Below are positions 1-10,927 of a stretch of DNA of 64,000 nucleotides, in pieces (the first letter of the stretch is position 1; the number at the start of each line of letters is the position of its first letter). The notes under the pieces are model-generated. The model was given only the letters and a program-made list of their open reading frames with translations. It did not search any database and was not told the DNA's origin. The stretch comes from Massospora cicadina (lineage: Eukaryota > Entomophthoromycota > Entomophthoromycetes > Entomophthorales > Entomophthoraceae). Both the position numbers and the translations under genes were made by a program. The stretch spans positions 1-64,000 of the forward strand of contig JAKSZP010007905.1 in assembly GCA_022478985.1 (NCBI GenBank). The letters run 5' to 3'.

Positions 1-1870
1 GTTGAGCACCCTTTAAATGGTATTGCTAATGGGTCAAGGCCCACGCCATGGCTTCCAACTCTTTATCATAGATGGCCCAGGATTGCGAAGTGAAAGAAAA
101 CTTGTGGGAAAAGTAAGCAACTTAGTGTTCTAACCCATTGTGCTCCTGAAGAAAGACAGCACCTACTGCAGCAAAAGATGCATCACATACTACAATATAG
201 GGTTTGGAAGTATCTTCATGCTTAAGGATGATGGTGACAAGAACAACTCCTTGATAGAATCAAATTTCTGCTGGCACTTGGGAGTCCAGAAAAAGGGGAT
301 GTTCTTGCCCATGAGTGGATGGATTGGGGCATCCAGCTGTGAGAGCGTGGGGGAGATTTTCTTAAGAAATATGATGGTACCCAAGAAGCTCCTCAATTGC
401 TTCTGCGTTGTTAGAGTATGCCAATCGCTGATGGCATCCACTTTGCTGGGCAAAATACTGCAATCATTTTTCAAGACATGATTGCCCAAAAAGGTGATTT
501 CTGTAACAATCAATTTAGTCTCAATTGTTGCATTTTGACTCGAATTCAGATTTTCCAAATCTGAAACAAAATCATTTTGAAATTGATTTTTTGGTTTGGT
601 CAGTTTTGGGCGCCGGGTTGTGCTTCGCCCAAATTGTAGATTAGGCTCATATGAGCCTAATGAAGATTCAGGTGAGCCCCCAAAGGGCAGTCATTAAAAG
701 GCATGCATGCCAATTCCAAAGTTCACTTCAGAATTTTACCCCTAGCTTTCCCTCCTAGGGAGCATTGTCATTTGCTCCCCAGACAAGCTCGTTCAGAGGG
801 CCCTTTTTATCACCTGAATAAAAAATAATGGTTACTTTGGGGTTAGCATACATTGCTTACATGTTGGTCTTTTTTGGGTATCCAGTTATGAGGGGTTTTT
901 GCATGGTTGGGTCAGACCAACCACAATAGAGGCCTTGCATAACTAACTCAGTGTAGAAATGTTTTGGTGCTGTCAGTGCATCAAACCTCTCCCTACTTGA
1001 AGTTAGTCTGCTTTGGTGCTGTTGATGCACCAAATGCATCATTTATTATATGGCGGTTGGCTCTGGGATTTTTCTGACTGTTACAACTTCTATGTAAAAC
1101 TCGCAACTTGATGGCTTGATGAACAGACCTGCCTTATGCAAGGCAGATACTATTGCCTTTAGGTCCTCTCATGTTGTTCAGGAGTAGGAAAGTACCAAGA
1201 TATCATCAATATATGTGACTGCGCAAGTAAGCTGGAGGTCATCCAGCACATTATTGATCATCCTTTAGGGTATTGCAGGCGCATTCTTAAGCCCAAAGGG
1301 CATTAAACGAAAATGGAAGATGCCTCTTTTTGTCAGATAGTGGTAAACCATTCCTGGCTTTCCATCATCTAAATTTGATTAAAAGCATTAGCTAGATCAA
1401 GTTTTAAGAACATGTGTGACTTGGAAATTGCTTGGCAGATTGTTAGTTCCAAAGGCAGAGGGAAAGGATTGTGAACTGTAATTTTGTTAAAGTAAATATA
1501 ATCCACACAGGGGCGAAGGGAATCATCTGCATTCTTGGCAAAAACGATGGGAGAGGCAACAGGAGATGCCTCTTGGAACAACCAACCATTCTTGAGCATT
1601 CATCCACCCATGCATTGAGGGCAGCCTCCTCCTCCGCTGTATGTGGGTACAGAGGACAGTTTTTATTCACCACCTGCACTATTGTCCAAAAACCCAGAGT
1701 CAAAATTCGTATGTGGGGAACACAGTCCGCCTTCTCAGAATCAAAAATACTTTGATATTTTTTCAATGCTTCTTTGAAATAAGATGGGAGGCCCCAGGAG
1801 AAACAAGGAAAAGTGACCAATTCATGACCTTGATTTTCTTAAGGGTATTCATCAAGGGAAAATCACCCTC
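1..1870 (-). pseudogene. Element I pol: reverse transcriptase and start of RNase H (broken)
   Basis: Reverse transcriptase copies the element's RNA into DNA. Reading the minus strand from about 1820, there is a pre-RT segment (YPHTAEEEAALNAWVDE), then ASPVASPIVFAKN, LRPCVDY and FLKLDLANAFNQI, then a MPFGLKNAP-type segment near 1270-1310. The catalytic box TYIDDILVLS is at 1202-1213 with both aspartates intact. After the 509-1079 interruption the frame resumes with ITFLGNHVL, LRSFLGTI, FFWTPKCQQKFD and, near the edge, AYFSHKF and LEAMAWALTH of RNase H. Several frameshifts and stops make it inactive. It resembles fungal chromoviral pol. Confidence 0.85.
509..1079. mobile_element. About 571-bp insertion inside the RT of element I, family unknown
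   Basis: The RT reading frame of element I stops at codons for a CEFYIEV-like segment and resumes at VTEITFLG, two segments that are contiguous in gypsy RTs. The bases flanking the gap are GTAACA (503-508) and GTTACA (1080-1085), a 5 of 6 match that looks like a target duplication. The insert has no RT homology. It holds a short palindrome (GGCTCATATGAGCC near 642) and a repeated GGTGCTGT-then-GCATCAAA or GCACCAAA motif near 966-1032. It could be a solo LTR or a small non-autonomous element. No clear TG/CA ends or terminal inverted repeats are visible. Confidence 0.5.
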
Positions 1871-2260
1871 CGTCTGACCATTGGAGAACAACAGCATATT
1901 AGACTTGAGGTAAATCCTTACATACTTTTAATGCCACCAGACCACACCCAAAATTACTGGGAACATGAGGTTTGGAATCTCTGAGAAACGATCACAAAAA
2001 CTAAAAAGTGAACTGAGAAGGTTTCTGGATGCCATACTTTGTAGGATGGCTTTGAGGCCAACAATGTGACCATCACCGCAGGACCCATGTCCAGGTTAAG
2101 ATCGATCTGGAGAGCCAACTTTAGACTTATAAAATTACCCTTGCTCCAGTGTCAACCAAGGCCTCAAAGGAAACCAGGTGTTCTCCAATACTAATTTTCA
2201 TTGCAAAAAATAAGCGGAATTTTGTTTTTTGGTGGATATATGCATTTTTGCAGACACTGA
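1870..2260 (-). pseudogene. Element I aspartic protease fragment
   Basis: The minus strand encodes SFEALVDTGAR, the active-site motif of retropepsin-type proteases that mature Gag-Pol. The DTG triad is at 2145-2153 and intact. It is followed on the way to RT by a spacer containing SNMLLFSNGQTEGDFPLMN. The usual gag stretch upstream is absent: the 5' LTR begins about 370 bp further out. Stops break the frame. Confidence 0.65.
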
Positions 2261-2623
2261 AGATATTGTAAATACAGGTGAATCCAAGCACATCAGCTCA
2301 GGTATAGGGATGGCGTCAGGACCTGGGACTAATATGGTTACTGATTCAGCGTTGGGAATAGAGCCCAATCAAATTTAGAAAATCCAATCATGAAGATCCC
2401 ATTTTGAGGGTGGATTGAGGTGAGAGTAGAGGGTAATGGAACAAGTTGACCATGAAGGAATTCCTTCAAAGTCATTCAGGAAAAGATCATAGAATTGTTA
2501 GTTGACAAAACAATCCACTTAATACAGATTACCAATTGAATATTAATAAGGAAGATAATAACCACTTCAGCGCCCATCTAAACGAGGGGGCAGAAATGTC
2601 TGGAAATAATGGATGGTTGATTA

Positions 2624-3659
2624 TGTCAGGAAAGCTGAAAGTTAAGTTTAAACCAGCCTGCCAGTCTAAATGCCAAAACGCTTAAATGGAAAGACCAATG
2701 CCAGAGGCACTGCTGCTTGAGTGACGTTAAATTGAGCTGGGTTAAAATTTTTGCCCACAAGTACCAATATGCCATTAATGTGGATAAAAATCTGGCAACG
2801 AAACAGGCTATCATGGCCCCCAGGGCCTGTGGGTTTTGATTTTGAGACGAAGGTGATTGGAATTGAGGGCTTGATTTCTTGTCATAGGTAAAAAGTTGAA
2901 TTTGGGGAAACGGAATATTTATTAAAATTTTAAAGATAGAAAATCAACTGTCAATTTTCTTATTGTGTTATTACTGCTTGAATAGATAATTTATTTGGGA
3001 ATAGCTTAGTAAAACCATGGGATTGGGGCCCTCGAGATATGCTTAACCTGGCAAACTTTGAGTGAGGGTAAAATTTTGAACTGACTTCAAAAATGTTGAT
3101 GGTGGGCTGAGTCACTGTTGGTTCATACATGGAAGATTAAATACTGCTTTTATTCAGTTTTGATGGCTATAGTGACAGTGTTTCACCTGATGGGCAGTAG
3201 GAACCTCCCAGGTCCACCCCACATAGGGTCAGTCCCATGAGGTTGGGAACAGGTTTGGGATACCCAACCCACCTGCACCCAGTTGCTCCATCATCCTTTG
3301 AACCAAATGAGAAATGTTGGACAGATATTTGGATATTGCTGGGGAGTTTTTCAAACTTGCATCATCATTTCCCACTGACCCAATGCCAATAAGTGAGTTT
3401 CTCAGATGATGCCCCATGAAAATGCTGACTTTCTAATACTTGACATTAAATCCCTTGATTTAACATACTAATTTGGCCAAAGTCAGTACTGGGATTGGCG
3501 GCAGGTCCTTAAAGGAAAGCTGTTATCCAAAAATCGTCCATCACGTGGGTGAGATCGCCCTGGGAGATGAGAGGGTCAGCTTTCCTTCTTGGCCCTTTTT
3601 TCGATGGGAATGGGAATGCCACCTGGTCCAAGTGGAGGGGGCGCTCCCCCAGACTTACA
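2624..3659 (-). repeat. 5' LTR of element I
   Basis: This 1036-bp block is an inverted copy of 5499-6630. Shared landmarks include GACTTACA at one end, CATGGCCCC with GGGCC, TGCTGCTTGA followed by TGACGTTAAATTG, and CCTGATGGGCAGT with GGAACCTCCCAG. Minus-strand ends are TGTAAGTC and CTGACA, a normal TG...CA pair. The next bases on the minus strand contain no TGG, so a tRNA-type primer site is not visible here. Confidence 0.8.
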
Positions 3660-5400
3660 CTTGGGCCTTGACCCACTGGCGGTATCTCCTGCAGGGCGCT
3701 CAGCATGAATTGACTGTGAAAACGGACTACCAAGATTTTCTTTATTTCTGCAAACCACAGAAGTTGGCACATTGTCAGGCCTGAACCTACCAGGATTTGT
3801 ACAGTTTCAACTTTAAATATAAGTTTGTGTAAGGAGCGTAAATATCCTCCCTAATTCTCTAAGCTGTAACCCCGCACATTGTCCAGCTGATTCAGAAGAG
3901 GCGGATCTCATCACGGTCATACCTCCCATTCAAATCTTGGCCCTTGTCCCTCCCATGGTTTTGGCAGCAGATCTAGCTCCAGATGTGCTCTTTATTTTGT
4001 GGGTCTTAGAAGCACAGACAGCATGTGCTGAAGGTGTGGAACTTTTGGAACAGTTGTCCCTCCCTTCCTCAAAGCATCTCCTCTATTCTCTGGCCAAAGG
4101 GCTTCTAAAAATTTAGTGGCAGGTGTGAGTTCCTCCCCTTCTCCAAGCCAAAGTATTTCAGGCTCAACACGATCCTCCCATTGTTATCCACCCAGGGAAT
4201 AAGAAGTGCATTGATCTAATCAAGTGTACCTATAAATGGCCGGGCTTGTTGAAGAATATTTCAGCATGAATTGCAAACTAACTAGCTTATGCACAGGCCA
4301 AATTGGACTGATCTGGTTTGAATGGTCTCTTACATTTCTTTCTATAGGCAGAAGACCCATAAACATCGTTGTTCATGGGTCTAATCATTGAGCTCTCCAG
4401 CTCCAAGGGGTTTACAGCAGTTATTGTGATATTAACTAATTTACTAAAGTCTTTTTATTTATCCCATGCTTTAGCATCACTTCCAAAGAAGCTATCCGCC
4501 TGTTTGTGCATCATGTGTTTTCAATGTTCAGGCTTCCACAAAAATTGTCAGCAACTGTGGGACCCAATTTATGGTGCAGTTTTGGAATGGTCTTTTAGCA
4601 ATCTTGAAGATCACACCCTATTTCTCCACTGCATACCATCACATTCAGATGGCCAAACTGAATGTGTTTATCAGATCTTATTACAGTATTTGAGGTGATA
4701 CGCTGCTGTTGCTCAAAATATAAGGCTGATGACCTTCCCCTCGCTCAGTTTGCATATAACAATGAAACACATACTAATGGCTTTTCCCATATGAAGTAAC
4801 CTTGAGGTATAACCCTTCCTTTTTACTTGGCCCATGTCTTTTCCCAGAGATCCAGCTGCAGTCAACCACGCTCAGCACATTTGGGCCATACAATCCTTGG
4901 TTTGGGTGCATTTAACTAAGGCCATACTTGACTTCAAACGGAATGTGGATTGGAAGCAGCTCTTGGCAAAAAAGATTAAAGTGGGTTTAAATGTCATGCT
5001 CGACACATGCCATTTTTAGATGCAAGTGCCCTTGTGTAAGTTTGTAAGTAAAAGCTTGGATCCCCATTTATTGGAAGACTTTAGAAATGGCGCTTTTTGT
5101 TTAAAATTGCCACCCCAATAGAAGCAACAATCAGTCTTCCATGTGTCTCAGCTGTCTCTGTTTAAGGGCAATCCTCTTGGATCAAGAGCTCATTGTGATC
5201 AAGAGTGTGGAGGAAGTTGAAGTTAAGGTCTTCCTGGATTTCCGCAAATCTCAACTCTCAGTCCATTATCTCATTGCATGAAAAGGCTATCCATCCTATA
5301 AGAATAGCTGTGTCAGCGCTTGGGACTGTACTAACAGTTTGATCTGGTCAAGATTTTTCACGCCACCCACCCAGATTTATCCCGTCCTCCAACAAATTTG
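3660..5400 (+). pseudogene. Element H RNase H end, integrase and chromodomain (broken)
   Basis: RNase H is seen as WALTHWRYLLQGAQHELTV followed by KTDYQDFLYFCKPQKL (3660-3780). The integrase core follows (about 4360-4700): LIIELSSSKGFTAVIVILT, then in another frame IVSNCGTQF, where the usual Asp is Asn, then SDGQTECVYQ with the catalytic Glu kept. AQFAYNNETH follows near 4750. A chromodomain closes the protein at 5179-5391: SVEEVEVKVFLD, then KGYPSYKNS, then, after a frameshift, DLVKIFHATHPDLSRPP. In chromoviruses this domain binds histone marks and guides integration. It is broken by several stops and frameshifts. Confidence 0.85.
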
Positions 5401-5483
5401 GTAAATTAATGGCGGTCAAGTTGCCCAATGCCCATAAGAATGTGGACCTTGCTTAACTCCCTAGTGGTGGTGCTCCCCTTTGG

Positions 5484-5498
5484 CAAAAGAGTAGGTAA
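5484..5498 (+). promoter_or_regulatory. Polypurine tract of element H
   Basis: The purine-rich run CAAAAGAGTAGGTAA lies directly before the LTR start TGTAAGTC, where plus-strand DNA synthesis would be primed. Position and composition support the call. There is no independent test. Confidence 0.55.
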
Positions 5499-6630
5499 TG
5501 TAAGTCTGGGGGAGCGCCCCCTCCACTTGATCAGGTGGCAATACCATTCCCATCTAAAAAGGGGCCAAGAGGGAAAGCTGTCCCTCTCATCTCCCAGGGC
5601 GACCTCGCCCACGTGGTTGATAAGCGTTGGGTAACATCTTACCCTTTAAGGACCCCACCACCCATCTTAGTATTGACTTCAGCTGTATTTATACAGCAAA
5701 TCCAGGGAATTTTCTAAGTTCTTGGGAAGTTGAAATACATGTGTAAAAAGGTGCAATTGAAGTCAATGACAACAAGCCTTCAGCATCAAGGCCTGAGAGC
5801 CCCAAAACCTTGCAACAAAGCCTAATGGTCGCGCACTTTTGGTGAACAAAGCGGATAGTGTTGAATCTTTGAAGAGGCTCGTTGATGTAATCATGCCATT
5901 GGGAAATGCTGCCTCCTTTTTGAAACCCTCCCAAAAGCATCAAAACCCCCAACTAACATTTCTTGCTTGGTCAATATAGATGCCAGAGTGACTTATTATG
6001 GTAAATTTGGGCGCCTGAACCTATCTCCAACATCATGGGACTGCCCTTAAGTGGGGTGGCCCTGGGAGGTTCCCACTGCCCATCAGGCAAGACGCTATCA
6101 CCCTAACCATTAGAACTGAAGAGAATCAGCAATTTGGACATCCAATGACAAGCCAAAAGTGACTCATCCCACTGCCAATACTTATGTAGTCAGTTCGCAT
6201 TAAGTTTATCCTCCCCTTGCTCAAAGTTTGGCAGGTTAGGCCAAAATTTGAGTGTTCCAATCCTGCGCTTTCCTAAGCTATTCCTCAAAATCAATCGTCT
6301 ATTTTAAGCATTCATAAAACACTAGGAAATTTGCAGTTAATTTTATTTTTTAATTTAATAAAATTTCCACACCCAAATTTAATTTTTCTATGACGAAATT
6401 CAAACCTCCTTTTTCCCAGCACCCAAACCCACCGGCCCTGGGGCCATGACAGCCTGATTTACTGCCAGGTTGCTATTTTTCAATTATGGACTATTGGCGC
6501 TCTCTAGTGAAATCTTTCACAGCACAATTTAACGTCATTCAAGCAGCAGCGACTCTGGCGTTTGAGCTTGCCTTTTGGGTGTTTTGCATCCAGAATGACA
6601 GTCCAGTCTAAACTTTATCTGCCGCTATCA
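5499..6630 (+). repeat. 3' LTR of element H
   Basis: This 1132-bp LTR starts TGTAAGTC and ends in CGCTATCA, and is the inverted counterpart of 2624-3659. The two have drifted strongly by eye, with many indels in the AT-rich middle, so H and I are both old or come from different sublineages. Confidence 0.8.
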
Positions 6631-8250
6631 TGAAAGGTATAAAAGTCATTATAATTTTTTATTAACCTCAATCTAAGGTGTTATTATCTATATAACATAT
6701 AGTATTCTTGTTTGTATCATACTATAGTGCTACCATTCAAATTTCATTTATCAACAGATCTAGGAATGACTTTAGCTTTTATATATCAGGACTTTGAAGC
6801 AAAATGTAAATTTAATGAGCAATTAAAAGAATATACTTAAAAAATATCAGATGATTAGTTTAGCTACATAAAAAAACTTTGTCATATAAGCAAAATTTAT
6901 TATTAGAATAAATCTATTATAAAGAAGTATAATTATTAAAATAAAAACCTTGGTAATTATAACTGGTGAGAATCAAATATTAGTATATAAAAAGAGATAT
7001 AAAATGCAATGAACTCAGGTGCTATTTCAGATAATAAAATCTCTAGTTTGGTTTCATTGGAATTTTAATCTGTATACTTAACTCATCAAAATTTATCTAG
7101 ATGACTCTTAAAAAACTGTATCAAAATATATATAATACTAACCCAACTAAGCAAGATTATTTAATATAAAGATTTAAAATATATGCATTGTTGCACCAGG
7201 ATTGTTCAACAGATAATAATAAAGATTTGGATTAGTGACCTCATGTTCATGCTATCTAAACCACTTATAATCTATAAAGACCTCTGAGGGTATCAGATGA
7301 CTAGCCATTGGCCACGCAAATACTCAATCATGTGGTAAACCTCTAATACTTTTTATCATATATAATAGTCAAATAACTCATAATCCTATATCAAGCTTAA
7401 TTATATTATTAGGTATCCTCTTTATTACATATACAAAGCAATGCAGTTTTATTTGACCACAATTTTGCCTAGCTTTAGTATTTCTATTCTTGCTTATTAC
7501 TTCCTATATTGTCCCCTATAAATTAATATACTGCTGTATATTTAGAAGAAAGCACAAAGCGAAGTAAAACCCCAAAAGAGATCCAACTTTATTAATAGAT
7601 GGCTGTTGATAGTCCTATAAGTATTTATACTATCAAAAAACCATATAATACTAAACTTTTTGCTAAACGTAATAGTCATATTATAAAACCTTTTACAATA
7701 CCACTCTCTAATTTTAAAAGTTACCATGTGATCTGCACTATTTATATTAAATTCTATAAGATAACTTTTCACTTATTATAAATTTTTAAGCGATTTAAAT
7801 AAGGAAAGTAAACTTACAACTCTGAAACCCAGCCACCTAACTCAACCAAAATTTTTAATTTTCTTCCTTGGATGATACAATGTGGTGTAGTGGCAAAACT
7901 TTATAGTGTTTTTGGTTTAACAAAAACATATTAGATTGGTCATCCAGACCTCACATATCCTTGAGACAATTCATTTCTCTAAAGGGACTTGACCTCAAAC
8001 TACATGTTTCATGTGGTTCCTCAAAGCTATATGGTGCTTACCTTGAGTGACATGCATTTTGGCTTTCAGATCAGATATGTGAAGTTGTTACTATATGTGA
8101 ATAAAGTAAATAATGAATTGGCTCAAGTGGTGATGTAACTTTATGGCTTTATCAACTTCTTCACATATATAAGGTATTTCAAAATAAGCTTTACTTGTGA
8201 AGCTGACGCTGCAACAACTGAGACTGTACCCTTGGCTTCCAAAACGCCCT
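6631..8250. other. AT-rich stretch, no recognisable gene
   Basis: It has long A/T runs, short chance ORFs of low-complexity translation (for example 7542-7781 on both strands), and no motif of RT, integrase, LTR ends or RNA gene that I can see. It is probably very old repeat DNA. Confidence 0.5.
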
Positions 8251-8850
8251 AATCCAAATCATTTGCACTTGGCATTTAATGGTTATAAGATGGCGGTTCA
8301 GTTCGCTGGCTTACTTACTTACCTGCCTCAGATGTTTTCCATAAGGGGCTGATGGCTGGTTTGTCTACCTACAGCTCTGACTCATCCTCTAATTTGTGGT
8401 CTAAATGGGCCCACATGTATAGCAGGGCCTCAGGCATTTGTCGCTTATGCCTAAATATATACAAAATGTCCCTTTCAATTCCTCCTCGCACCTGTATACC
8501 TTCTACCCCCAACCACCCATTATAGACCCGCATGGAGGGTGGAGGGATTATCTGTCCATCCTAAAAAAGTTGGATCACTAGAGGTGCAAGTGCCCTCCCT
8601 ACAGCTTTCACTAGCTCTGAGCCCGCCTCCACCAGAAAATAACTTGCTGTTGACCCTGCGACATTTTCTGTATGTACAACCGCAACCCTTCTCCCTCGAT
8701 GCCTGCAGCTGCAGAAAATCCTGCACTATCCAATCAGACTCCACCTCAGCAAAGAACTGCAAAAACCCCAAGTAACTAGAAAACAGCTTGTCTATAGTTT
8801 AATCCTAAGCTTCCTCCTATTTACCAGATAAGCCTTAGACTAATGCCAAT
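8250..8850 (+). other. Possible upstream part of unknown coding copy 1
   Basis: This is less AT-rich than its surroundings and has a plus-strand reading with Ser- and Pro-rich segments (such as NPSPSMPAAAENPALSN near 8690). It sits in front of the better supported segment at 8850-9690, but I could not match it convincingly to the second copy. I do not recognise it. It may be the variable N-terminal part of the same protein. Confidence 0.3.
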
Positions 8851-9690
8851 TTCCAATCTATTTAAGATGAAAATCCTTGGGGTTTATTGACAAAGGTTGA
8901 TAAATCATGCATAATTTACTAGACTATCCAAATTCCCCCTCAAATGGTCTTTACACACCAAGTATGACGCCCAATATCCACCTCATTTATGAGCCTAAGA
9001 CAAACGCCACTCTGTTTCAAAGTGACCACATGCTTGATGTAAAAGTGGCTACCTCACTCAACTGTTGTCCCCCCCCCACAAAGCTGACGCTAAGTCAATT
9101 GTGATGCTTGTAGGAGTATCCCTTCTTATGTATCTTCTTCTCCTTGACCCCTCTAAAAACCACAACCTTTTTTAAAAAGCCAATAATACAATTTAGAATG
9201 TTGCAGTGATAGTACAAAATGCTAAAGTTCAAAATCATCCTCACTAAATTGGTCACATTCGCCAAGCTCCCCAATGCCCACATCTAAGCTGAAAAGGCTC
9301 TTTTCAATTAAATTGTTGGCCTTATACATGGATACATTTTTTGATACTATGCCCTAAGGAATATCAAACCACATACCATTAATGCCCCTACGCCCTTGCT
9401 CTCTACATTGGCCCATACTTTGCTCTGGGATGATGAAGATGCCGCTGGGATGAGCCTCCAAGTCTCCCCTCCCCTTCCACCATGTGCAGATAAATGGAAC
9501 CACTTTGCTACAAGGTAGGTTATTTTATAGTTTATTTTTCATTTCAAACGCTCACTTTGAGCATTTTTGGGTTATTAATTAGGGGTTTTGTCTTCTCTTT
9601 GCTCTTTAGGAAAGTGGTAATGTTCATCCCCTGGTTGTCTCACCCTAAAATAAAACTTTTACACTCTATATTGGTACATGCCTTTGATAA
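8850..9690 (+). pseudogene. Unidentified coding sequence, copy 1 (degenerate)
   Basis: I do not recognise the protein. Three stretches match a second copy at 12190-13010 in the same order and strand: DENPWGLLTKVDKSC (about 8870-8910) with NQNPLDYLEEVDRLC; VTFAKLPNAH followed by NIKPHTINAPTPLLS (about 9252-9410) with ATFDILPKLH and NLKPNFNNAPTPVLS; and GNVHPLVVSP.NK (about 9619-9660) with GNVHHLIGFPLNK. Shared protein motifs across a diverged DNA alignment suggest that it was once translated. Stops and frame changes break it. It could be a gag-like protein of an undescribed element or a duplicated host gene. Confidence 0.5.
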
Positions 9691-9697
9691 AACTTAG

Positions 9698-10630
9698 AGT
9701 TAATTAGACGTATGGAACTGCTAAATAATAAAAACCAACTGGCAAAGCCATTGAATATATCAGGGCAATCACGTACATCAACCCATTTAGAAAACTCATT
9801 AATTTATCAGGTCAACTGATTAACAATCAACTCACTAGATTAAAAGATGATGCAAAATTTGAACTTAACAATTATTTTGCTGATGAATTAATTGAATAAA
9901 TCATGCTTATACTTGTTATAGACTAGCTGTTGACCTGCTGCTTCACTTGCAGTATAGATTTGAATAATATGAGTTTATCATATATGATTTCTCTATTAGG
10001 CTAAATACAATCAACCTTCTTTATAATAAATTATATATCTTTTAGAAAAATCATTTTTTATATAAATAGTTCTCACTACTTTATAGATAATTACTATACT
10101 ATACTCTTTTACTGAAGTTTAGTATATGTCCCTTTTTACTCATTTTTTCAAATAAACTAAAAAGTTTATAAAAAGGTATTTAGTAATTGCTAGCATAACC
10201 AAAAAGGTTTATACCCCATATCAGAAGTGTATCTTTAGTCAAATAAAAGCAAAGCTTTTTATAGTCAAGGAAAATATATATATAGCACTTTCTTAACTAC
10301 TACATAAAAATATATAACTATCTCATTCATAATGTTTAAGCTAAGGACTTCCACTATATTATATAACTCTCCAACCCTTTTGTAAAGCAGCTATATATAA
10401 TTAAATTCTATGATCCATGTAAAAAGGCTTTAATATAAAAAGATCTAACAAAGGTTGATTTATATAAAATCTAAAATATCATAAATGTATTATAGGGCTC
10501 TTAAAACCATACTTTTTCTAACTTATTTCTTATGACTATATCCAAGTATTTCTTACTCTTAATGCCTATACAAGCTAGCAATGTTTAGTAATTCATCTAT
10601 TTCTTACATAAAGTAACTTTATTATTCTAT
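9698..10630. other. AT-rich spacer, nothing recognised
   Basis: There is no ORF with family motifs and no RNA gene. The right end is the target site of the SINE. Confidence 0.5.
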
Positions 10631-10927
10631 TATTATTTATTTATTTGAGGCAAGCCGACCGGGGGAAGGACATTACCGAAATAGAGAAAGAAAGTATTGA
10701 CATGAAACCTGAGCAGGGTCAACTCTGTCATAGAAAGTTTTTTCACCTCCGGATCGGGACTCGGATTTTTCTGGTTACGTCATGGGTAAGGTTTTCGTGT
10801 TATTATACCTACTAACCGCCAATAGTTTCCTTTGGCTGGCACCCTGATCAATGTGCGAAGGGTGGGAATTGAACCCGCAATCTTCAGGTCGGTAGCCGTA
10901 CGCCCTACCAACTCGCCTTCCACCCCC
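10631..10927 (-). mobile_element. tRNA-derived SINE
   Basis: Read on the minus strand, the 5' end is a tRNA-like head of about 70 bases, GGGGTGGAAGGCGAG onward, with internal RNA polymerase III promoter boxes. It is followed by an unrelated body of about 190 bases and an (AAAT)n-type tail ending near 10631. Similar AT-rich sequences flank both ends: minus-strand ATAGAATAATAGTTA before the head and ATAGAATAATAAAGTTA after the tail, a target duplication with a 2-base indel. SINEs carry no protein and are moved by a LINE's enzymes. The last 40 bases before the tail resemble the 3' end of the LINE at 21640-26911. Confidence 0.85.
10865..10918 (-). promoter_or_regulatory. Internal polymerase III promoter (A and B boxes) of the SINE
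   Basis: The B box GGTTCAATTCC is at 10865-10875 (minus strand) and matches the consensus GGTTCRANTCC. The A-box-like AGGCGAGTTGG is at 10908-10918. Spacing is as in tRNA genes. The T-arm stem GCGGG/CCCAC has one mismatch, and I could not settle an anticodon, so this is a SINE head rather than a functional tRNA. Confidence 0.8.

Larger units (their letters stand above)
1..3659 (-). mobile_element. Element I: minus-strand Ty3/gypsy element, 5' part (runs off left edge)
   Basis: On the minus strand the order is 5' LTR (3659 to 2624), a protease fragment, RT, then the start of RNase H at the window edge, which is the normal Ty3/gypsy order. The right end stops exactly at an LTR terminus (minus-strand TGTAAGTC at 3659), and the next base belongs to the RNase H of a plus-strand element (H) of the same LTR family. 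I therefore read I as an insertion into H. Only about 470 bp lie between the LTR and the protease motif, so gag is largely missing. The 3' LTR and left TSD are outside the window. Confidence 0.75.
3660..6630 (+). mobile_element. Element H: plus-strand chromovirus, 3' part
   Basis: From left to right this holds the end of RNase H, integrase with a C-terminal chromodomain, a purine-rich tract and a 3' LTR, the normal 3' half of a chromoviral Ty3/gypsy element. The left limit is where element I has been inserted, so H's own RT, protease and 5' LTR should lie left of the window. The LTR is the same family as that of I, so the element was hit by its own relative. The sequence is old, with stops and frameshifts throughout. 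Confidence 0.8.

Noticed and set aside
8520..8775. Overlapping plus and minus ORFs of about 80 codons
   Set aside because: Proline/serine-rich or cysteine-rich translations with no family match. At most part of unknown copy 1.
9512..9601. Possible spliceosomal intron (AAG|GTAGGT ... CTCTTTAG|GAAAG) in unknown copy 1
   Set aside because: The homologous copy at 12190-13010 continues its matching frame (GNVH) from a reading that does not use this splice, and branch site and phase cannot be tested.
10865..10927. A functional tRNA gene on the minus strand
   Set aside because: Good A and B boxes, but no convincing anticodon arm, a T-stem mismatch, and a 190-base tail ending in an (AAAT)n tract with target duplications. 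It is a SINE.
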